Shown: piece by piece, positions 12,000 to 23,391 of the stretch | How the letters are laid out: every line of letters starts with the position of its first letter | Numbering within the stretch: the first letter of the stretch is position 1 | Origin: Mesocentrotus franciscanus | Taxonomy: Eukaryota; Echinodermata; Echinoidea; Camarodonta; Strongylocentrotidae | Length of the DNA stretch: 64,000 bases | Direction: 5' to 3' | Assembly (NCBI GenBank): GCA_037976565.1 | Contig: CP137670.1 | Span: 12,734,600-12,798,599 of the forward strand | The notes under the pieces: model-generated | The model's input: only the letters and a program-made list of their open reading frames with translations | Databases searched by the model: none | Told to the model about the DNA's origin: nothing | Made by a program: the position numbers and the translations under genes

Positions 12000-12765
12000 T
12001 CAAAAATGTAAAACAGCTCTTGATTAAAAGTCGACCCTTCCAGGTTTCAAAATTTGACTCACATCACATAAATGCTGGAAAACACTAGTTTAACCTAATG
12101 GACCATAAAATCGTCCGAAAATGGCTATCTGGACACTTTTAGCGAAAAAGAATATGTGTATACCACTGTTTTTAGAATTCTTATCCAAGATTCCACCATT
12201 AGTACCAGTGGTGATTTCATAACCCACTGATTGAGCCCATCAAAATATACAGATTTCATATATCTATGCGCCCAATACTTTGTGGTCTAATAATTATTTT
12301 CCGAGCTGTATATTATATAAATATTATTTGCGAAAGGTTAATCGTTATTTATCTTTTTTATATACATTATGTGCTACAATTCCTTTCACTGTACTTGCCA
12401 AAAAAGTTTAATATTAGGATGCATATTCTTTTCTACATTGTCCTTTTTTATTTTTATATCCATCTAGGATAAAACAAGATCTCAACATAAGCCAAATTTT
12501 CAGGCATCTTTTATAGGGTCAATGCTTTTTCCATTATCAGCTGTACAAATTCATTGATGTATATACCATTAAATTCATGTTCCAGATCGTACACTGTATA
12601 TATTTTAACGATTTCTTTCAATACTTGTAGCTTAAATTTGTCTCCATTAATCTGAAAGGTTAAGTGAGTGTTGTCAGCTCTCTTTTTAGGGGTGATGTGA
12701 TTGTGAGAGGGTCATAGATGATGATATAGAGAGTGTATTGTGATGGTGACTGCAGTCTGGATATA
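12000..12765. other. No recognisable gene
   Basis: AT-rich sequence; small ORFs are hydrophobic by composition only. If the plus-strand gene continues, its downstream exons are not visible to me here. Confidence 0.4.
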
Positions 12766-12769
12766 TTTT

Positions 12770-13315
12770 AAAGATATTTCTCATATATTTCCTTCCTATT
12801 TTCTTGCTATTTCTTGGAGTAACAAAATAGTGGGAAAATATATTTTATTTCATAATTTTTTTATATAGTTTTACCGGTAGACTATTTTATTTCATATATT
12901 TTCTGTATATTTTTCTATTTTTTCGCTATTTTTTTAAGCGTTCCAAAACATATAACCTAAAAAATATTTTTTTGCTATTTTTTTTCTATTTTTAATCTAT
13001 TTCTGGACTATTTTCCATCTAATTTTTAAAGAGAAGAAATAGTGAGAAAATATATTTTCATATATTTTTATATATAGTTTTAGACTATTTTATTTCATAT
13101 ATTTTCTGTATATTTTTCTATTTTTTCGCTATTTTTCAAGCGTTCCAAAACATATAACCTAAAAATATATTTTTTTGCTATTTTTTTTCTATTTTTAATC
13201 TATTTCTGGACTATTTTCCATCTATTTTAAGAGAGACGAAATAGTGAGAAAATATATTTTCTTGGTCTATTTTTCATATATTTTTTTTGTAGTTTTTGAC
13301 TATTTTATTTCGACT
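12770..13315. repeat. CTATTTTT repeat array, about 202-bp period
   Basis: The phrase GCGTTCCAAAACATATAACC occurs at about 12938 and again at about 13140, with similar TATATTTTCTGTATATTTTT tracts around each. Composition is close to the 4.6-5.4-kb array. It ends at GACTGGGGATC, the reverse complement of the left border of that other array. Confidence 0.65.
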
Positions 13316-13458
13316 GGGGATCTTGCTTTCATATATTATGGTATCCAGATTTGCAGTTGAGTGTAATTTGGGCAATGGTAATGGCACATAGAAAAAATGT
13401 GGGAGCACCAACTACAAATGAAACTAAGCTGCAGTTATTTGTTTTATTCTAACCAAAC

Positions 13459-13545
13459 AGGGCCTCATGGAAGACCACCAAATTGGTGATATGTGCCACC
13501 CTGTATAAATATCAGGAAAAAACAATAAATAAATAAATAAAAAAG
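13459..13545 (+). mobile_element. LINE 3' tail, AACAGGGCCTCATGGAAGAC type
   Basis: Starts AACAGGGCCTCATGGAAGAC, includes GTGCCACCCTGTATAAATATC and ends in AATAAATA repeats. The same sequence recurs at 56003-56093. It is typical of 5'-truncated CR1/L2-type LINE copies ending in a short tandem tail. Confidence 0.6.
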
Positions 13546-13926
13546 AGGAAAAAGGAAGTCAAACACATTAAAAAAAGCAAGATGTTGTTTAATTGCATAT
13601 ATATACAAGTTAACACAATGTTTCTTTTGCATATAAATATCTTAATGGCAGATGGGTAACTCTTAGGAAGACCATACAACTTAATACACACAGACTTAGC
13701 AAAACTGTCAAAGTCAATACTTTAACAAGAATGTTATATTGTTAAAAAGTCCTGCAGGCGTAAAAATAGTACTATATAGCAGACAAGACAGATTGGTTAT
13801 AAATTATGACAAAGTAAAATGTTCACTGTTGGTCACTCAAACTTATTTCAGTAGACATGAATGATGAAAAAAAGATATTGTTCTTTACTTCTTTTCTAAA
13901 GATCTAATGAGGGCCATCATCATGGA

Positions 13927-14196
13927 TTACATCTGTTGATTGTGTTGCTGCATTTGTTGTTGTCGTTGAAGGGCTTGTTGATTTTGCCGCAGCATCTGTT
14001 GTTGCAGAAGCTCAAACCGACGCTCTCGGATTGCTTATTCAGCTCCCGTCTCTCTTCTTCCTCTTGTCTCCTGTCATTCTCTTCCCTCTTCATCTCCTGC
14101 TCCAACTCCATCTTCCTGTCCAGAAATGCAAGAGTATCTCGCCCTTTGTTTCTCGGCCTTTTTGGAGTGGTGGTGGTGCAGCATTCACCTTGGTGT
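13927..14196 (-). pseudogene. Terminal exon of Myb/SANT-type protein-like coiled coil, frameshifted
   Basis: On the minus strand an acceptor (TTTATATTGCATTTAG) at 14197 leads into HQGECCTTTTPKRPRNKGRD, TLAFLDRKMELEQEMKREEN, DRRQEEEERREL. A shift of frame is then needed to reach ERRFELLQQQMLRQNQQALQ, RQQQMQQHNQQM and the TAA at 13927-13929. The unshifted frame gives a Cys/Asn-rich run of uncharacteristic composition ending at about 13920. Charged E/R coiled coils followed by Q-rich ends are common behind Myb/SANT-like DNA-binding domains in Harbinger-related and host proteins, but the DNA-binding domain itself is not seen. The first exon at 15951-15984 leaves in phase 1 whereas this frame needs phase 2, so at least one exon between them is missing or undetected. 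Confidence 0.45.
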
Positions 14197-14309
14197 CTAA
14201 ATGCAATATAAAACAGAAAAGAAAAAGGAGTTTTAAAGTCAATCTCATGTTGTACATGAAGAACACTACTGAATGTTGGTTTACATAATACTGAAAATAT
14301 ATCAAAGGG

Positions 14310-15180
14310 ATAGTTGAGTTTTGGTATAGAGGGTGCTACACAATATAATTTTTTGGTCAGATAATGAAAAAATGAGTGTCAAATTCGAAAGAGCATACAA
14401 TTTTAATGACAGAATGAGCTTTATTGCGGGGCCCCACAATTATTCAATAATTTTGAACCAGCCAGTTTCTAAATAGTTGTTGATAATCTCTCTATCTTAT
14501 CACTATTTCAACAAAACATCACATGCACAATATTTTATTTGAAACCGATAAGTGTTTAGAAAGTTGGAAGGAATCAAGTAGTAAACTACCCTCAAAATGA
14601 TTTAACCATGTTAACCAAGTATACCTACTAGTAGTAAATTCGATTTAGAGGAACGTTGTGCAAATTATTGGACAGCAACTGGATTGACCTTTCAATTTAT
14701 CAGTTAATTCAGCAAAATGGCAAAAAAAATCAAGACCCCGCCATTGGTGACATGCAATTCATAAAACATCTGAGCACTTTTTTGTTTTGTTTTGTTTTTA
14801 CTCTCAACTACCCCCCCCCCGTTTAGCCAAAAACGATCTCCCTCGAAGCAGTTTCCCAAAGTTGACAACCCTGTGTTAATATGCCCATTTCTCTAAAAAA
14901 AGAAATAAAAAAAAGGATCGTGAACATGTCATTCAATCATGATAAAATCTAGCTTGTCTGACTCGACTCAGTCTGAGAAGTAACTGAGAGTGAGAGTGAG
15001 ACTCAGCTGAGTAGCGAGAGTGAGAGTGATTTTTAATTCAGGACACAATTTCAATGAAAATAGAAACTTATAAAACTATTAGGGCCTAGTATTAAAACAC
15101 TATTTTGCACGATCAGAGGCTAGGCGAGCACTCAGTCTCAGACTCAGAGACGATAAACTGGCAAGACACAACAACATCGC
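14310..15180. other. Intronic or intergenic, no gene seen
   Basis: Holds a G/C homopolymer (CCCCCCCCCC near 14811) and a GTGAGAGTGAGACTCAGCTG-like cluster near 14980-15030. No exon with a Myb domain could be found on the minus strand. Confidence 0.4.
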
Positions 15181-15189
15181 AATGCAATG

Positions 15190-15930
15190 CCAATGCCCTG
15201 CGCAATATAGTACAGACGGGACTAGCCTACTAGGCCTACTAGTAGTAGTACTAGATCTAAACGGCTAGTAGGCCTAGTACTAGTAGTAGTGCTTGGCCTA
15301 CTACTAGTACTACTTGTACTAGGCCTGGTAATACTAGCAGTGTAGCACAACTTGTCACGACCAAGCAGCCACTATTAAGTTCTTATAAAAGACCACTTAG
15401 TCTTAGACTAGAGAGCTTTGATTGAACTAATAAGTTGTAGGCCTATAGATCTAGGCATCTACTAGACTAGGCCTAGGCCTAGGCCTATAGGCTATAGGCC
15501 TAGCTTAGCTTTTATTTATTGAGGCACTTTCAGTCAGACATCTTTGTAGTCATGTATTAATCATGTAGATAATACAAGTAGATCTAGGTCTATATAGTTT
15601 CATAACAATATGACCTGGCATGAGTCATGGTACCGGCTTGCAGTTGCAGGTCATTCTATTCAGTTATAGACTAGATCTAGTCTATATCTAGCCTAGATCT
15701 AGGCTACATGCTAGATCGAGTCTGTATTTGCAGACTCTGTTAACTAGCTATCACTACAGCCACAAAACGGCTTGTTAAATTCATATTTTAAGAATTCATC
15801 ATCCAATTTTAAAACAATTCATGTTAGGCCTATATCCATAGTAGGCCTCCAGGCCTAGACCCTATAGACTAGTAAAGTCTAGGTCTAGGCCTAGATCTAG
15901 TTAAGAAACAATAAATAGAGTCTAGGGCCT
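15190..15930. repeat. TAGGCCTA / AGATCTAG-rich low-complexity block
   Basis: Dense short palindromes built from TAGGCCTA, CTAGATCTAG and TACTAGTAGT. They are not arrayed in a fixed period and have no coding potential. Such tracts can form many small hairpins. Confidence 0.7.
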
Positions 15931-15950
15931 AATCGATACAAGAAACTCAC

Positions 15951-15984
15951 CGAACGAAGAGCCATTCGCGTTGAAATTCGTCAT
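15951..15984 (-). CDS. Candidate first coding exon, minus strand
   Basis: ATG at 15984-15982 gives MTNFNANGSSF, followed by a consensus donor TTCG|GTGAGT in phase 1. The leader upstream (15985-16050) is not AT-rich, and the region 16140-16470 is CpG-rich and promoter-like. The short exon is probably the start of the gene whose last exon is 13927-14196, but the phases do not match directly. Confidence 0.4.
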
Positions 15985-16780
15985 CTCCAGCCTCGAATTG
16001 TCTGAATATGTGATATTCTAAGTTCTTCTTCTACTTATTTCATTCCTCCACTGCACTATTATTATTATTAGGCCTATTACTATTATTCCTGGAGTAAACA
16101 TGTCAATCCATGAACTGGTTAAAACGACAGGCTAGTTATTTTGTTCGTCGCGATCGCCTGCCTGACTAAAATTGATGAAGTTCCCGGGCCGGCGCCCATC
16201 TTTACAAGCTCGCTGATTGGATGTTGATTCACTTAAGGTGTCCTTGAGAACGCCCGTAGATTTGGCTAAACACCGTTCTAGATTTCAGTACCTCAGCGGT
16301 CACCCCACTGTTGCTATAGTAGCTTCTCGATTTTGCACACGAACCGCAGATTCTCCGTCCGCGTTGAGCTTACGAAAACTCCCTAATAGCGAGTTTCAAT
16401 CACACTTTGGCCGCTCTCGCAAGCTCTCACTCATTCCACTGTGGTCAAGCGGCTTTGGGGCAAGCGGCTAATGAATATACTAATCGTTAGCTTTCTTCTG
16501 GTATTAAATTTGTTTTGAATGGTTGTATATTTTTGTCGGAATTTACTCATTCACATAATGGAACAACCTTCCCGATGAAGCCAGTAGCCCGTGACCACAG
16601 AACTGTAAATATACGTAGAAGGCTCATAGTGGTTCGAAAAAGTGGACAGCGCTCGTACGTGATCACGTGATATCCGCCATCTTTGTTAGTCCTCTTTTTT
16701 GTTCGCCGCTTTTTCTCAACGACAGGCCAGGCTGGAATTCATGAAATTTGTGAGCTGAAAACATCGAGGACTAAGCAAAA
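15985..16780. promoter_or_regulatory. CpG-rich promoter-like interval with YY1-like site
   Basis: Between a minus-strand start codon (15984) and a plus-strand ATG in good context (AAAAATGGCGGCG at 16777-16789). It contains CCGCCATCTT at 16674-16683, a YY1-like site often found at start sites of genes without TATA boxes, and a palindromic GTGATCACGTGA just before it. Divergent transcription is an inference. Confidence 0.3.
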
Positions 16781-17137
<357 letters not shown>

Positions 17138-17139
<2 letters not shown>

Positions 17140-17980
17140 ACTGTTACTTGATTTAAAGAGACGTTATCATGCACTGTTTTTTATGAACTCCATTGTGTTA
17201 GTAGATGCCAGGAAAACATACGGGTCGGGGGGTTCAGAATAGCACACACAAAATCGCCTCGCCGCTACGCGGCTCGTAGACAATGCTCCGCATCGTCATT
17301 GGGTCAAACTGTTTAAACTGTTACTTGATTTAAAAAGACGTTATCATGCACTGCTTTTTATGGTCTCCATTGTGTTAGTAGATGCCAGGAAAACATCACT
17401 TACGAGGGTTCAAAATAGCCACACAAAAAATCGCCTCGCAGCTACGCGGTTCGTGGACGATGCTCTGCATCGTCATTGGGTCAAATTGTTTAAACTGTTA
17501 CTTGATTTAAATAGACGTTCTCGTGCACTGCTTTTTATGGTCTTCATTGTGTTAGTAGATGGCAGGAAAACATCAATTACGGGGGTTCAAAATAGCAACA
17601 ACAAAAAATCGGCTCGCCGCTCCGCGGCTCCAGGACGATTCTCTGCATCGTCATTGGGTCAAACTGTTCAAACTGTTACTTGTTTTAAAAAGACGTTCTC
17701 GTGCACTGCCTTTTATGGTCTCCATTGTGTTTAACTTAGTAGATGCCAGGAAAACATCACTTACGAGGGTTCAAAATATCCACACAAAAAATCGCCTCGC
17801 AGCTACGCGACTCGTGGACGATTCTCTGCATCGTCATTTGGTCAAACTGTTTAAACTGTTACTTGATTTAAATAGACGTTATCATGCACTGATTTTTATG
17901 GTCTCCATTGTGTTAGTAGATGCCAGAAAAACATCACTTACGTGGGTTCAAAATAGCAACAACAAAAAACTCCAGACACT
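17138..17980. repeat. 177-183-bp tandem repeat, about five units
   Basis: Units begin AAACTGTTACTTGATTTAAA at 17138, 17315, 17492, 17670 (here TTGTTTTAAA) and 17853. Each carries GCACTGCTTTTTATGGTC, TGTTAGTAGATGCCAGGAAA and CTGCATCGTCATTGGGTCAA. Because 177 is divisible by three, long open frames run through (17360-17734, 17559-18017); these are best seen as by-products. A single unit of the same sequence is at 39716-39860. Confidence 0.85.
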
Positions 17981-18019
17981 CTTACAAGAACCAATGATTT
18001 GTGCAAACACATTGTGAAA

Positions 18020-19024
18020 AAATCGAAAGGAATCGAAATCGAGGGAAATCAATGAGAAAATCTCAACTGGGATCTGCCTCACAACTGTCTATGACAAGCT
18101 GCTACATGGCCCGATACCACAATAAAGTGAATGTGGAACCATGAAGAGACACTGTAGACCAGGTAGTAGCAGAGGATGCTATCATCTAGTATCTGCAATT
18201 GATGTCTTTCATTTTAAAGAAAAGAGAAGAGGGGTGGGTTATAAATTCTGAACCCAAACCATCCAGTATCTCCCAATTTGTTATTGCGCTTAAATCACAT
18301 CATGTCCTTGACAACATACTGCCCCCATCCCAAAATTACTTTTGATGGGGGCATTTCAATTGAGGGAGGGGGTAGGGTGAAAGTTCTGAACTACACCATG
18401 CACATGAACATGTTTAAGACGGCATATTATGTCTGTCACTTGGAAATTGTCTCATTTTACGTATTATTTGACCCATATCCCAATTTAACTTTGAAAACAT
18501 ATTATATATCGGTTGATAGGCATATTGTTACCTTAGCAACGGGAAATAACGGAAAAATGCATCATTTGACATCGAACTTCCTATCAAAATAGTCATCTGC
18601 TTGGTGATAGCAATTTCTCATGATATATTCTTTTTTTCACGTCACTATGTTACCGTTGCTAAGGAGAAGATACCCCTTAGCAACCAAATTTGCCATTTTG
18701 GCTCATAACAAAGTGTCAACTTTAGAGCGCTATAACTTTTTAGTTAGACATACATTGGACACTTCTGTAATAACATGTACCGTACTCACATTCACATCAC
18801 ATTCAAAAAAGAAATAACATAAAACAACAATTGCACGGCTCAAACATGAAACGTTGAAGGATGTAAATACACGCTATACAGGTACTGCAGTAGAGTGGGG
18901 CAGTTACCGCACATCGTAAATTGAATAGCGTGAGCGCCGTGACACCTCGGGAGTTGACCATGCGGAGGCATTTGAAATTACGTAAGCTCGCTGAGTTTAC
19001 GTTCTCGTCAGTTTGGTTGCTGCA
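18020..19024. other. No recognisable gene
   Basis: Intergenic sequence with an ACTTTTGATGGGGGCATTTC-type G-rich patch near 18340-18380. ORFs of 65-104 residues here have no supporting features. Confidence 0.4.
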
Positions 19025-19090
19025 TATAGCAAGATGCCTAACACGGTGTAGGCCCAACCCGTTGCATCATGCATTTGCTATGCCACATTA
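19025..19090 (+). repeat. Left half of a repeat interrupted by the LINE
   Basis: TATAGCAAGATGCCTAACAC..TTGCATC..CCACATTA matches 25178-25243 closely. The sequence right of the LINE (25111-25145) resembles the continuation found after the second copy (25244-25275). The LINE therefore split one unit of a roughly 135-bp tandem repeat just after CCACATTA. Confidence 0.7.
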
Positions 19091-19378
19091 ATTGATGATG
19101 TGACGCCCCTGATGATGTGATGTGTCTAAATCAACTGTGTGTTGTATTTGATTGCTGATGTGTCTTCTTTATACCCTCGGATATATCAAGAGCAACAGTG
19201 GGATGCAGCACTGTCTAAGATTGTATGGTCCATTTTCAATGGTTGATGGAGAATCCTATGAATAGCTCCAGGGAGAAAAGCCAGGCAAGTTTAGACTGAA
19301 TTCTAAGCTTAAAATTTTGTGCGTGCCCATCTACCAAGATCTGAGTTGTTTTATTACTCGTGAAACATTCCTCGCAAT

Positions 19379-20287
19379 ATGACCAGAGGCAAAGGAAAGC
19401 CCAACTCTTCTCCTGGCAAATTCCTGCCTACTTCACAAAGGGGTCAAGGTCAGGCCATGCCATCACCAAAACAGCCTTTTATTCCCCACAAGGGAGTAGA
19501 TCGCACTGTTAAAGCGAAACAAGGAATGTTGGACTCTTCCATAACCAAAGAAGGTGTCTTCATCGATGTGCAAAGTGTTCATGACCAGCTGGGGAATATT
19601 GGAGTAGCTCAAGATGATCTGGCCATTATCATCGGGAATGCCGTTGAGACAGCTGTCAAGGCAGCAATCCCTGCAATTGTGAGGGCAGTGAGAGAAGCCT
19701 GTGTTGCCTCTGTGAAGGAGGATGTCAACCCCCACCTGCTTCGCAGCCAATTCGAGAGAGATGAAGTCAACCAACAGATGCGGAGGGAAAACCTTCGTAT
19801 CATAGGGCTAACAGAGGGACAGGTAGGACAAGTGGGGATGGGAGAAAATGCAGATGAAACGGAAGAGGCTTTGATGAGCAAAGTTTGTAAGCTGGCAGAA
19901 GAGGTTGGTATCAACATCACCCCAGATGACATTTCTGCTTGCTATCGGGTTGGGAAGCCAAGAGTAGGAGGAGGAGGAGCTCGCCAAACGATAGTTAGGC
20001 TCATCTCTAGGCGAAAGAGGGATGAAGTATATAGCCGAAAGTATGAATTGAAAGGCAAAAATTCCTACAAGGGAGTTTTTGTGAATGAAGATCTGACCCC
20101 ACTCCGATATTCTGTGCTGAGAAGCGCAAAAAACTCTCCTCTTGTTAAGAGTATCACCACAAAAAATGGGAATATCATTTGTAAAATGCAGGATGACACC
20201 TTCAAAGTCATTAAAACACCCGATGACTTGTTTGATGTTGGGCTAAATAGCATCAAATACGAAGATTTTAAACTCTCCATGATGTAA
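19379..20287 (+). CDS. LINE ORF1 protein (nucleic-acid-binding)
   Basis: 302 residues, intact. The first 60 are basic and proline/glycine-rich. Residues about 60-140 are helical, with NPHLLRSQFERDEVNQQMRR likely in a coiled coil. RRENLRIIGLTE starts an RRM-like fold and ISACYRVGKP, TIVRLISRRKRDEVY and GVFVNEDLTPLRYSVLR form the C-terminal domain, the layout of L1/CR1 ORF1 proteins that package LINE RNA and act as nucleic-acid chaperones. No CCHC knuckle is seen. It is expected to form cytoplasmic RNP with its own RNA. The start at 19379 is the first ATG of the frame. Confidence 0.8.
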   Translation: MTRGKGKPNSSPGKFLPTSQRGQGQAMPSPKQPFIPHKGVDRTVKAKQGMLDSSITKEGVFIDVQSVHDQLGNIGVAQDDLAIIIGNAVETAVKAAIPAIVRAVREACVASVKEDVNPHLLRSQFERDEVNQQMRRENLRIIGLTEGQVGQVGMGENADETEEALMSKVCKLAEEVGINITPDDISACYRVGKPRVGGGGARQTIVRLISRRKRDEVYSRKYELKGKNSYKGVFVNEDLTPLRYSVLRSAKNSPLVKSITTKNGNIICKMQDDTFKVIKTPDDLFDVGLNSIKYEDFKLSMM

Positions 20288-20330
20288 ATGACTTATTAAT
20301 ATGATGAGCAATAAATATGTTATTAAATAA

Positions 20331-21770
20331 ATGGAACAAAATGAGACATCTGTAATTCAATCATATAATGTGAGCCCTCATTTATTTGATAATACATTAT
20401 CAGAGCAAATGTTACATTCATTCTGTATTTCACATGTTAATATCAGATCTCTTAATAAGAACTATGAAAATCTAAATTTGTTATATGAAGATACATTAAA
20501 AACAAAATTTGATATAATTGCTTTATCAGAAGTGTGGAATGTTTCAAACAAAGGTATTTTAGGTTTAAATGATTATGTCCTTGAGGTAAAGTGTAGAACA
20601 GGTGGCACAAGGGGTGGAGGAGTTGGAGCTTACATTCACTCTTCTCTAAAGTATGTTATTCTTAACCATGAAGTCACTCACACAGAAAGTCTCTGGTTAG
20701 AAACTGACCTGAATGGTAGGAAAATTACTGTAGGTATTATTTATCGTAAGCCCAATACTGATATTGATCAATTTCAAAACTCCTTGTTGGTAACATTAGA
20801 AAGATTGAAAATTGATAAAGCAAATGTAGTTTTACTTGGAGATTTTAACATTAATGTACTACACAAGGAAGGAGTAGATATGAAAGCAGAACAATTTTTA
20901 ACTTCTTTGCAATGTTTGGGTATGCAGCAACTAATCACTTCACCAACAAGAGTAACTAAAACAACTTCCTCTCTTATTGACCATGTGTACACTAATATAA
21001 CATATTCTTCTATTCATGCTGGAGTTATAGAAACTGATATATCAGATCATTTCCCTATCTTTGTAGCATTTGAGCATCTTACGAAGGCAAGTAAAACAAG
21101 CCACAAAAAGTCTGTGTTTCGTACCTTCAGAAATTATGATATTAATAAATTTCATGATGATCTAGGTAAACTTGATTGGAATAATGTAAGTGGTTGTACA
21201 ACATTAAATGAGTCATACTGTGTATTTTACGACTTGTTTACGCAAGTCTGTGACAAGCATGCACCAATTATGTCATCGACTTCGAAGAACCTGAATAAGG
21301 GGAAAAATACTGGGAGAAAACCATGGATGACTAATGCTATTTTAAAATCTGTCAAGAAGAAGCACAAGTTGTATTCTAAACTAAAGGCATCAAAATTTCA
21401 ACAGAAAGATGAGGAAGAATACAAGAGGTACAGAAATGTTCTAACTACAGTTCTACGAAATGCAAAGAGACAATATTATAGTAACCTCTTCTTCATTAAT
21501 AAGAATGATAGTCGTAAAACGTGGAAAACAATTAACGAGTTGTTGAGTGGTGGAAATGTCATAAATAAAGTGACCAATGTAGAGAAATTATCAAGCTCAG
21601 GTGGTGGAGAAAATAGAGTGATAACATCTGACAATGAAATAGCTAACGAATTTAACAACTTTTTTGTAAACATAGGTCCAAAGCTGGCAAAGAAAATACC
21701 ACCAGTGAATTCTGACTTTACAGAATATTTAGGATATAGAACAGAAAACTCACTATTTTTAAACCAATAA
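20331..21770 (+). CDS. LINE ORF2, endonuclease and linker part
   Basis: 479 codons before a frameshift. The APE-type endonuclease occupies about residues 30-250: HVNIRSLNKN, ALSEVW, GGGVGAYI, VGIIYRKPN, LLGDFNIN (catalytic Asp/Asn) and DISDHFPIF (catalytic Asp-His). The linker toward the reverse transcriptase follows with RKPWMTNAILKSVKKKHKLY. The frame ends at NSLFLNQ because one A is missing from an A-run near 21761 compared with the duplicate copy at about 22868. ATG at 20331 lies 43 bases after ORF1. Confidence 0.85.
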   Translation: MEQNETSVIQSYNVSPHLFDNTLSEQMLHSFCISHVNIRSLNKNYENLNLLYEDTLKTKFDIIALSEVWNVSNKGILGLNDYVLEVKCRTGGTRGGGVGAYIHSSLKYVILNHEVTHTESLWLETDLNGRKITVGIIYRKPNTDIDQFQNSLLVTLERLKIDKANVVLLGDFNINVLHKEGVDMKAEQFLTSLQCLGMQQLITSPTRVTKTTSSLIDHVYTNITYSSIHAGVIETDISDHFPIFVAFEHLTKASKTSHKKSVFRTFRNYDINKFHDDLGKLDWNNVSGCTTLNESYCVFYDLFTQVCDKHAPIMSSTSKNLNKGKNTGRKPWMTNAILKSVKKKHKLYSKLKASKFQQKDEEEYKRYRNVLTTVLRNAKRQYYSNLFFINKNDSRKTWKTINELLSGGNVINKVTNVEKLSSSGGGENRVITSDNEIANEFNNFFVNIGPKLAKKIPPVNSDFTEYLGYRTENSLFLNQ

Positions 21771-23364
21771 CAGAGAATGAATTGAAATGCCACTTACAGA
21801 CTTTAGATACAAAAAAAGCTTGTGGATATGATAATTTGCCTGCAAGATTGTTGAGGATGCTGCCCTATACATTTCAAGCTCATTAGCATATATTTTCAAT
21901 CTTTCCATAGAAAGAGGTAAATTTCCAGACGCTCTGAAAGTAGCAAAAGTGACACCTATTTATAAGAAGGGACGAAAAGATCTAGCTGGTAATTACAGAC
22001 CTATTTCAGTTTTACCTATACTGGGCAAAATCTTTGAGAAAATAATAAATAATCGTGTAATTGACTATTTGGAAGCAAATAATATCTTGTTTCAACACCA
22101 GTATGGTTTCCGTAAGAAACATAGCACTAAGTTATCTTTGATTAATCTTGCAAATACACTATTGAAATACATTGATGAAGGTAGAACAACAGTTGGCATC
22201 TTTATTGACTTTCAAAAGGCATTTGATACTATAAACCACAGCATTCTCCTTAAAAAAATTTCATGATGATCTAGGTAAACTTGATTGGAATAATGTAAGT
22301 GGTTGTACAACATTAAATGAGTCATACTGTGTATTTTACGACTTGTTTACGCAAGTCTGTGACAAGCATGCACCAATTATGTCATCGACTTCGAAGAACC
22401 TGAATAAGGGGAAAAATACTGGGAGAAAACCATGGATGACTAATGCTATTTTAAAATCTGTCAAGAAGAAGCACAAGTTGTATTCTAAACTAAAGGCATC
22501 AAAATTTCAACAGAAAGATGAGGAAGAATACAAGAGGTACAGAAATGTTCTAACTACAGTTCTACGAAATGCAAAGAGACAATATTATAGTAACCTCTTC
22601 TTCATTAATAAGAATGATAGTCGTAAAACGTGGAAAACAATTAACGAGTTGTTGAGTGGTGGAAATGTCATAAATAAAGTGACCAATGTAGAGAAATTAT
22701 CAAGCTCAGGTGGTGGAGAAAATAGAGTGATAACATCTGACAATGAAATAGCTAACGAATTTAACAACTTTTTGTAAACATAGGTCCAAAGCTGGCAAAG
22801 AAAATACCACCAGTGAATTCTGACTTTACAGAATATTTAGGATATAGAACAGAAAACTCACTATTTTTAAAACCAATAACAGAGAATGAATTGAAATGCC
22901 ACTTACAGACTTTAGATACAAAAAGCTTGTGGATATGATAATTTGCCTGCAAGATTGTTGAGGATGCTGCCCTATACATTTCAAGCTCATTAGCATATAT
23001 TTTCAATCTTTCCATAGAAAGAGGTAAATTTCCAGACGCTCTGAAAGTAGCAAAAGTGACACCTATTTATAAGAAGGGACGAAAAGATCTAGCTGGTAAT
23101 TACAGACCTATTTCAGTTTTACCTATACTGGGCAAAATCTTTGAGAAAATAATAAATAATCGTGTAATTGACTATTTGGAAGCAAATAATATCTTGTTTC
23201 AACACCAGTATGGTTTCCGTAAGAAACATAGCACTAAGTTATTTTTGATTAATCTTGCAAATACACTATTGAAATACATTGATGAAGGTAGAACAACAGT
23301 TGGCATCTTTATTGACTTTCAAAAGGCATTTGATACTATAAACCACAGCATTCTCCTTAAAAAA
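21149..23364 (+). repeat. 1.1-kb tandem duplication inside LINE ORF2
   Basis: 21149-22257 and 22258-23364 are direct copies (1109 and 1107 bp). By eye they differ at only four places: three homopolymer lengths (T6/T5, A3/A4, A7/A5) and one C/T substitution near 22137/23244. The junction CTTAAAAAAATTTCATG shows AAA microhomology. Both copies share a frame-breaking base loss near GCAAGATTGTTGAGG (21842, 22950), so that lesion predates the duplication. Confidence 0.9.
21949..22266 (+). pseudogene. LINE ORF2 reverse transcriptase, N-terminal part, copy 1
   Basis: Reads TPIYKKGRKDLAGNYRPISV, LPILGKIFEKIINNRVIDYL, HQYGFRKKHSTKL and FIDFQKAFDTINHSILLKKI: reverse transcriptase blocks 0 to A, with the first catalytic Asp in FIDFQKAFDT. 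The copy ends at the duplication junction, where the sequence jumps back to the linker region. Confidence 0.85.
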
Positions 23365-23391
23365 TGTCACACTATGGAATACGTGGGTTAG
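22343..23391 (+). pseudogene. Second copy of ORF2 linker and RT N-terminal part
   Basis: Two frames, 22343-22777 (linker) and 23056-23391 (RT blocks 0 to A), repeat the content of 21238-22266. They are separated by frameshifts: one T missing at about 22772, two As missing at about 22921, and the shared lesion near 22950. Confidence 0.85.

Noticed and set aside
17360..18017. Open frames of 124 and 152 codons
   Set aside because: They run through the 177-bp tandem array, whose period is divisible by three; the peptides simply repeat and have no start context or homology.
19463..20280. Minus-strand ORFs of 71-107 codons under LINE ORF1
   Set aside because: Antisense shadows of the intact ORF1.
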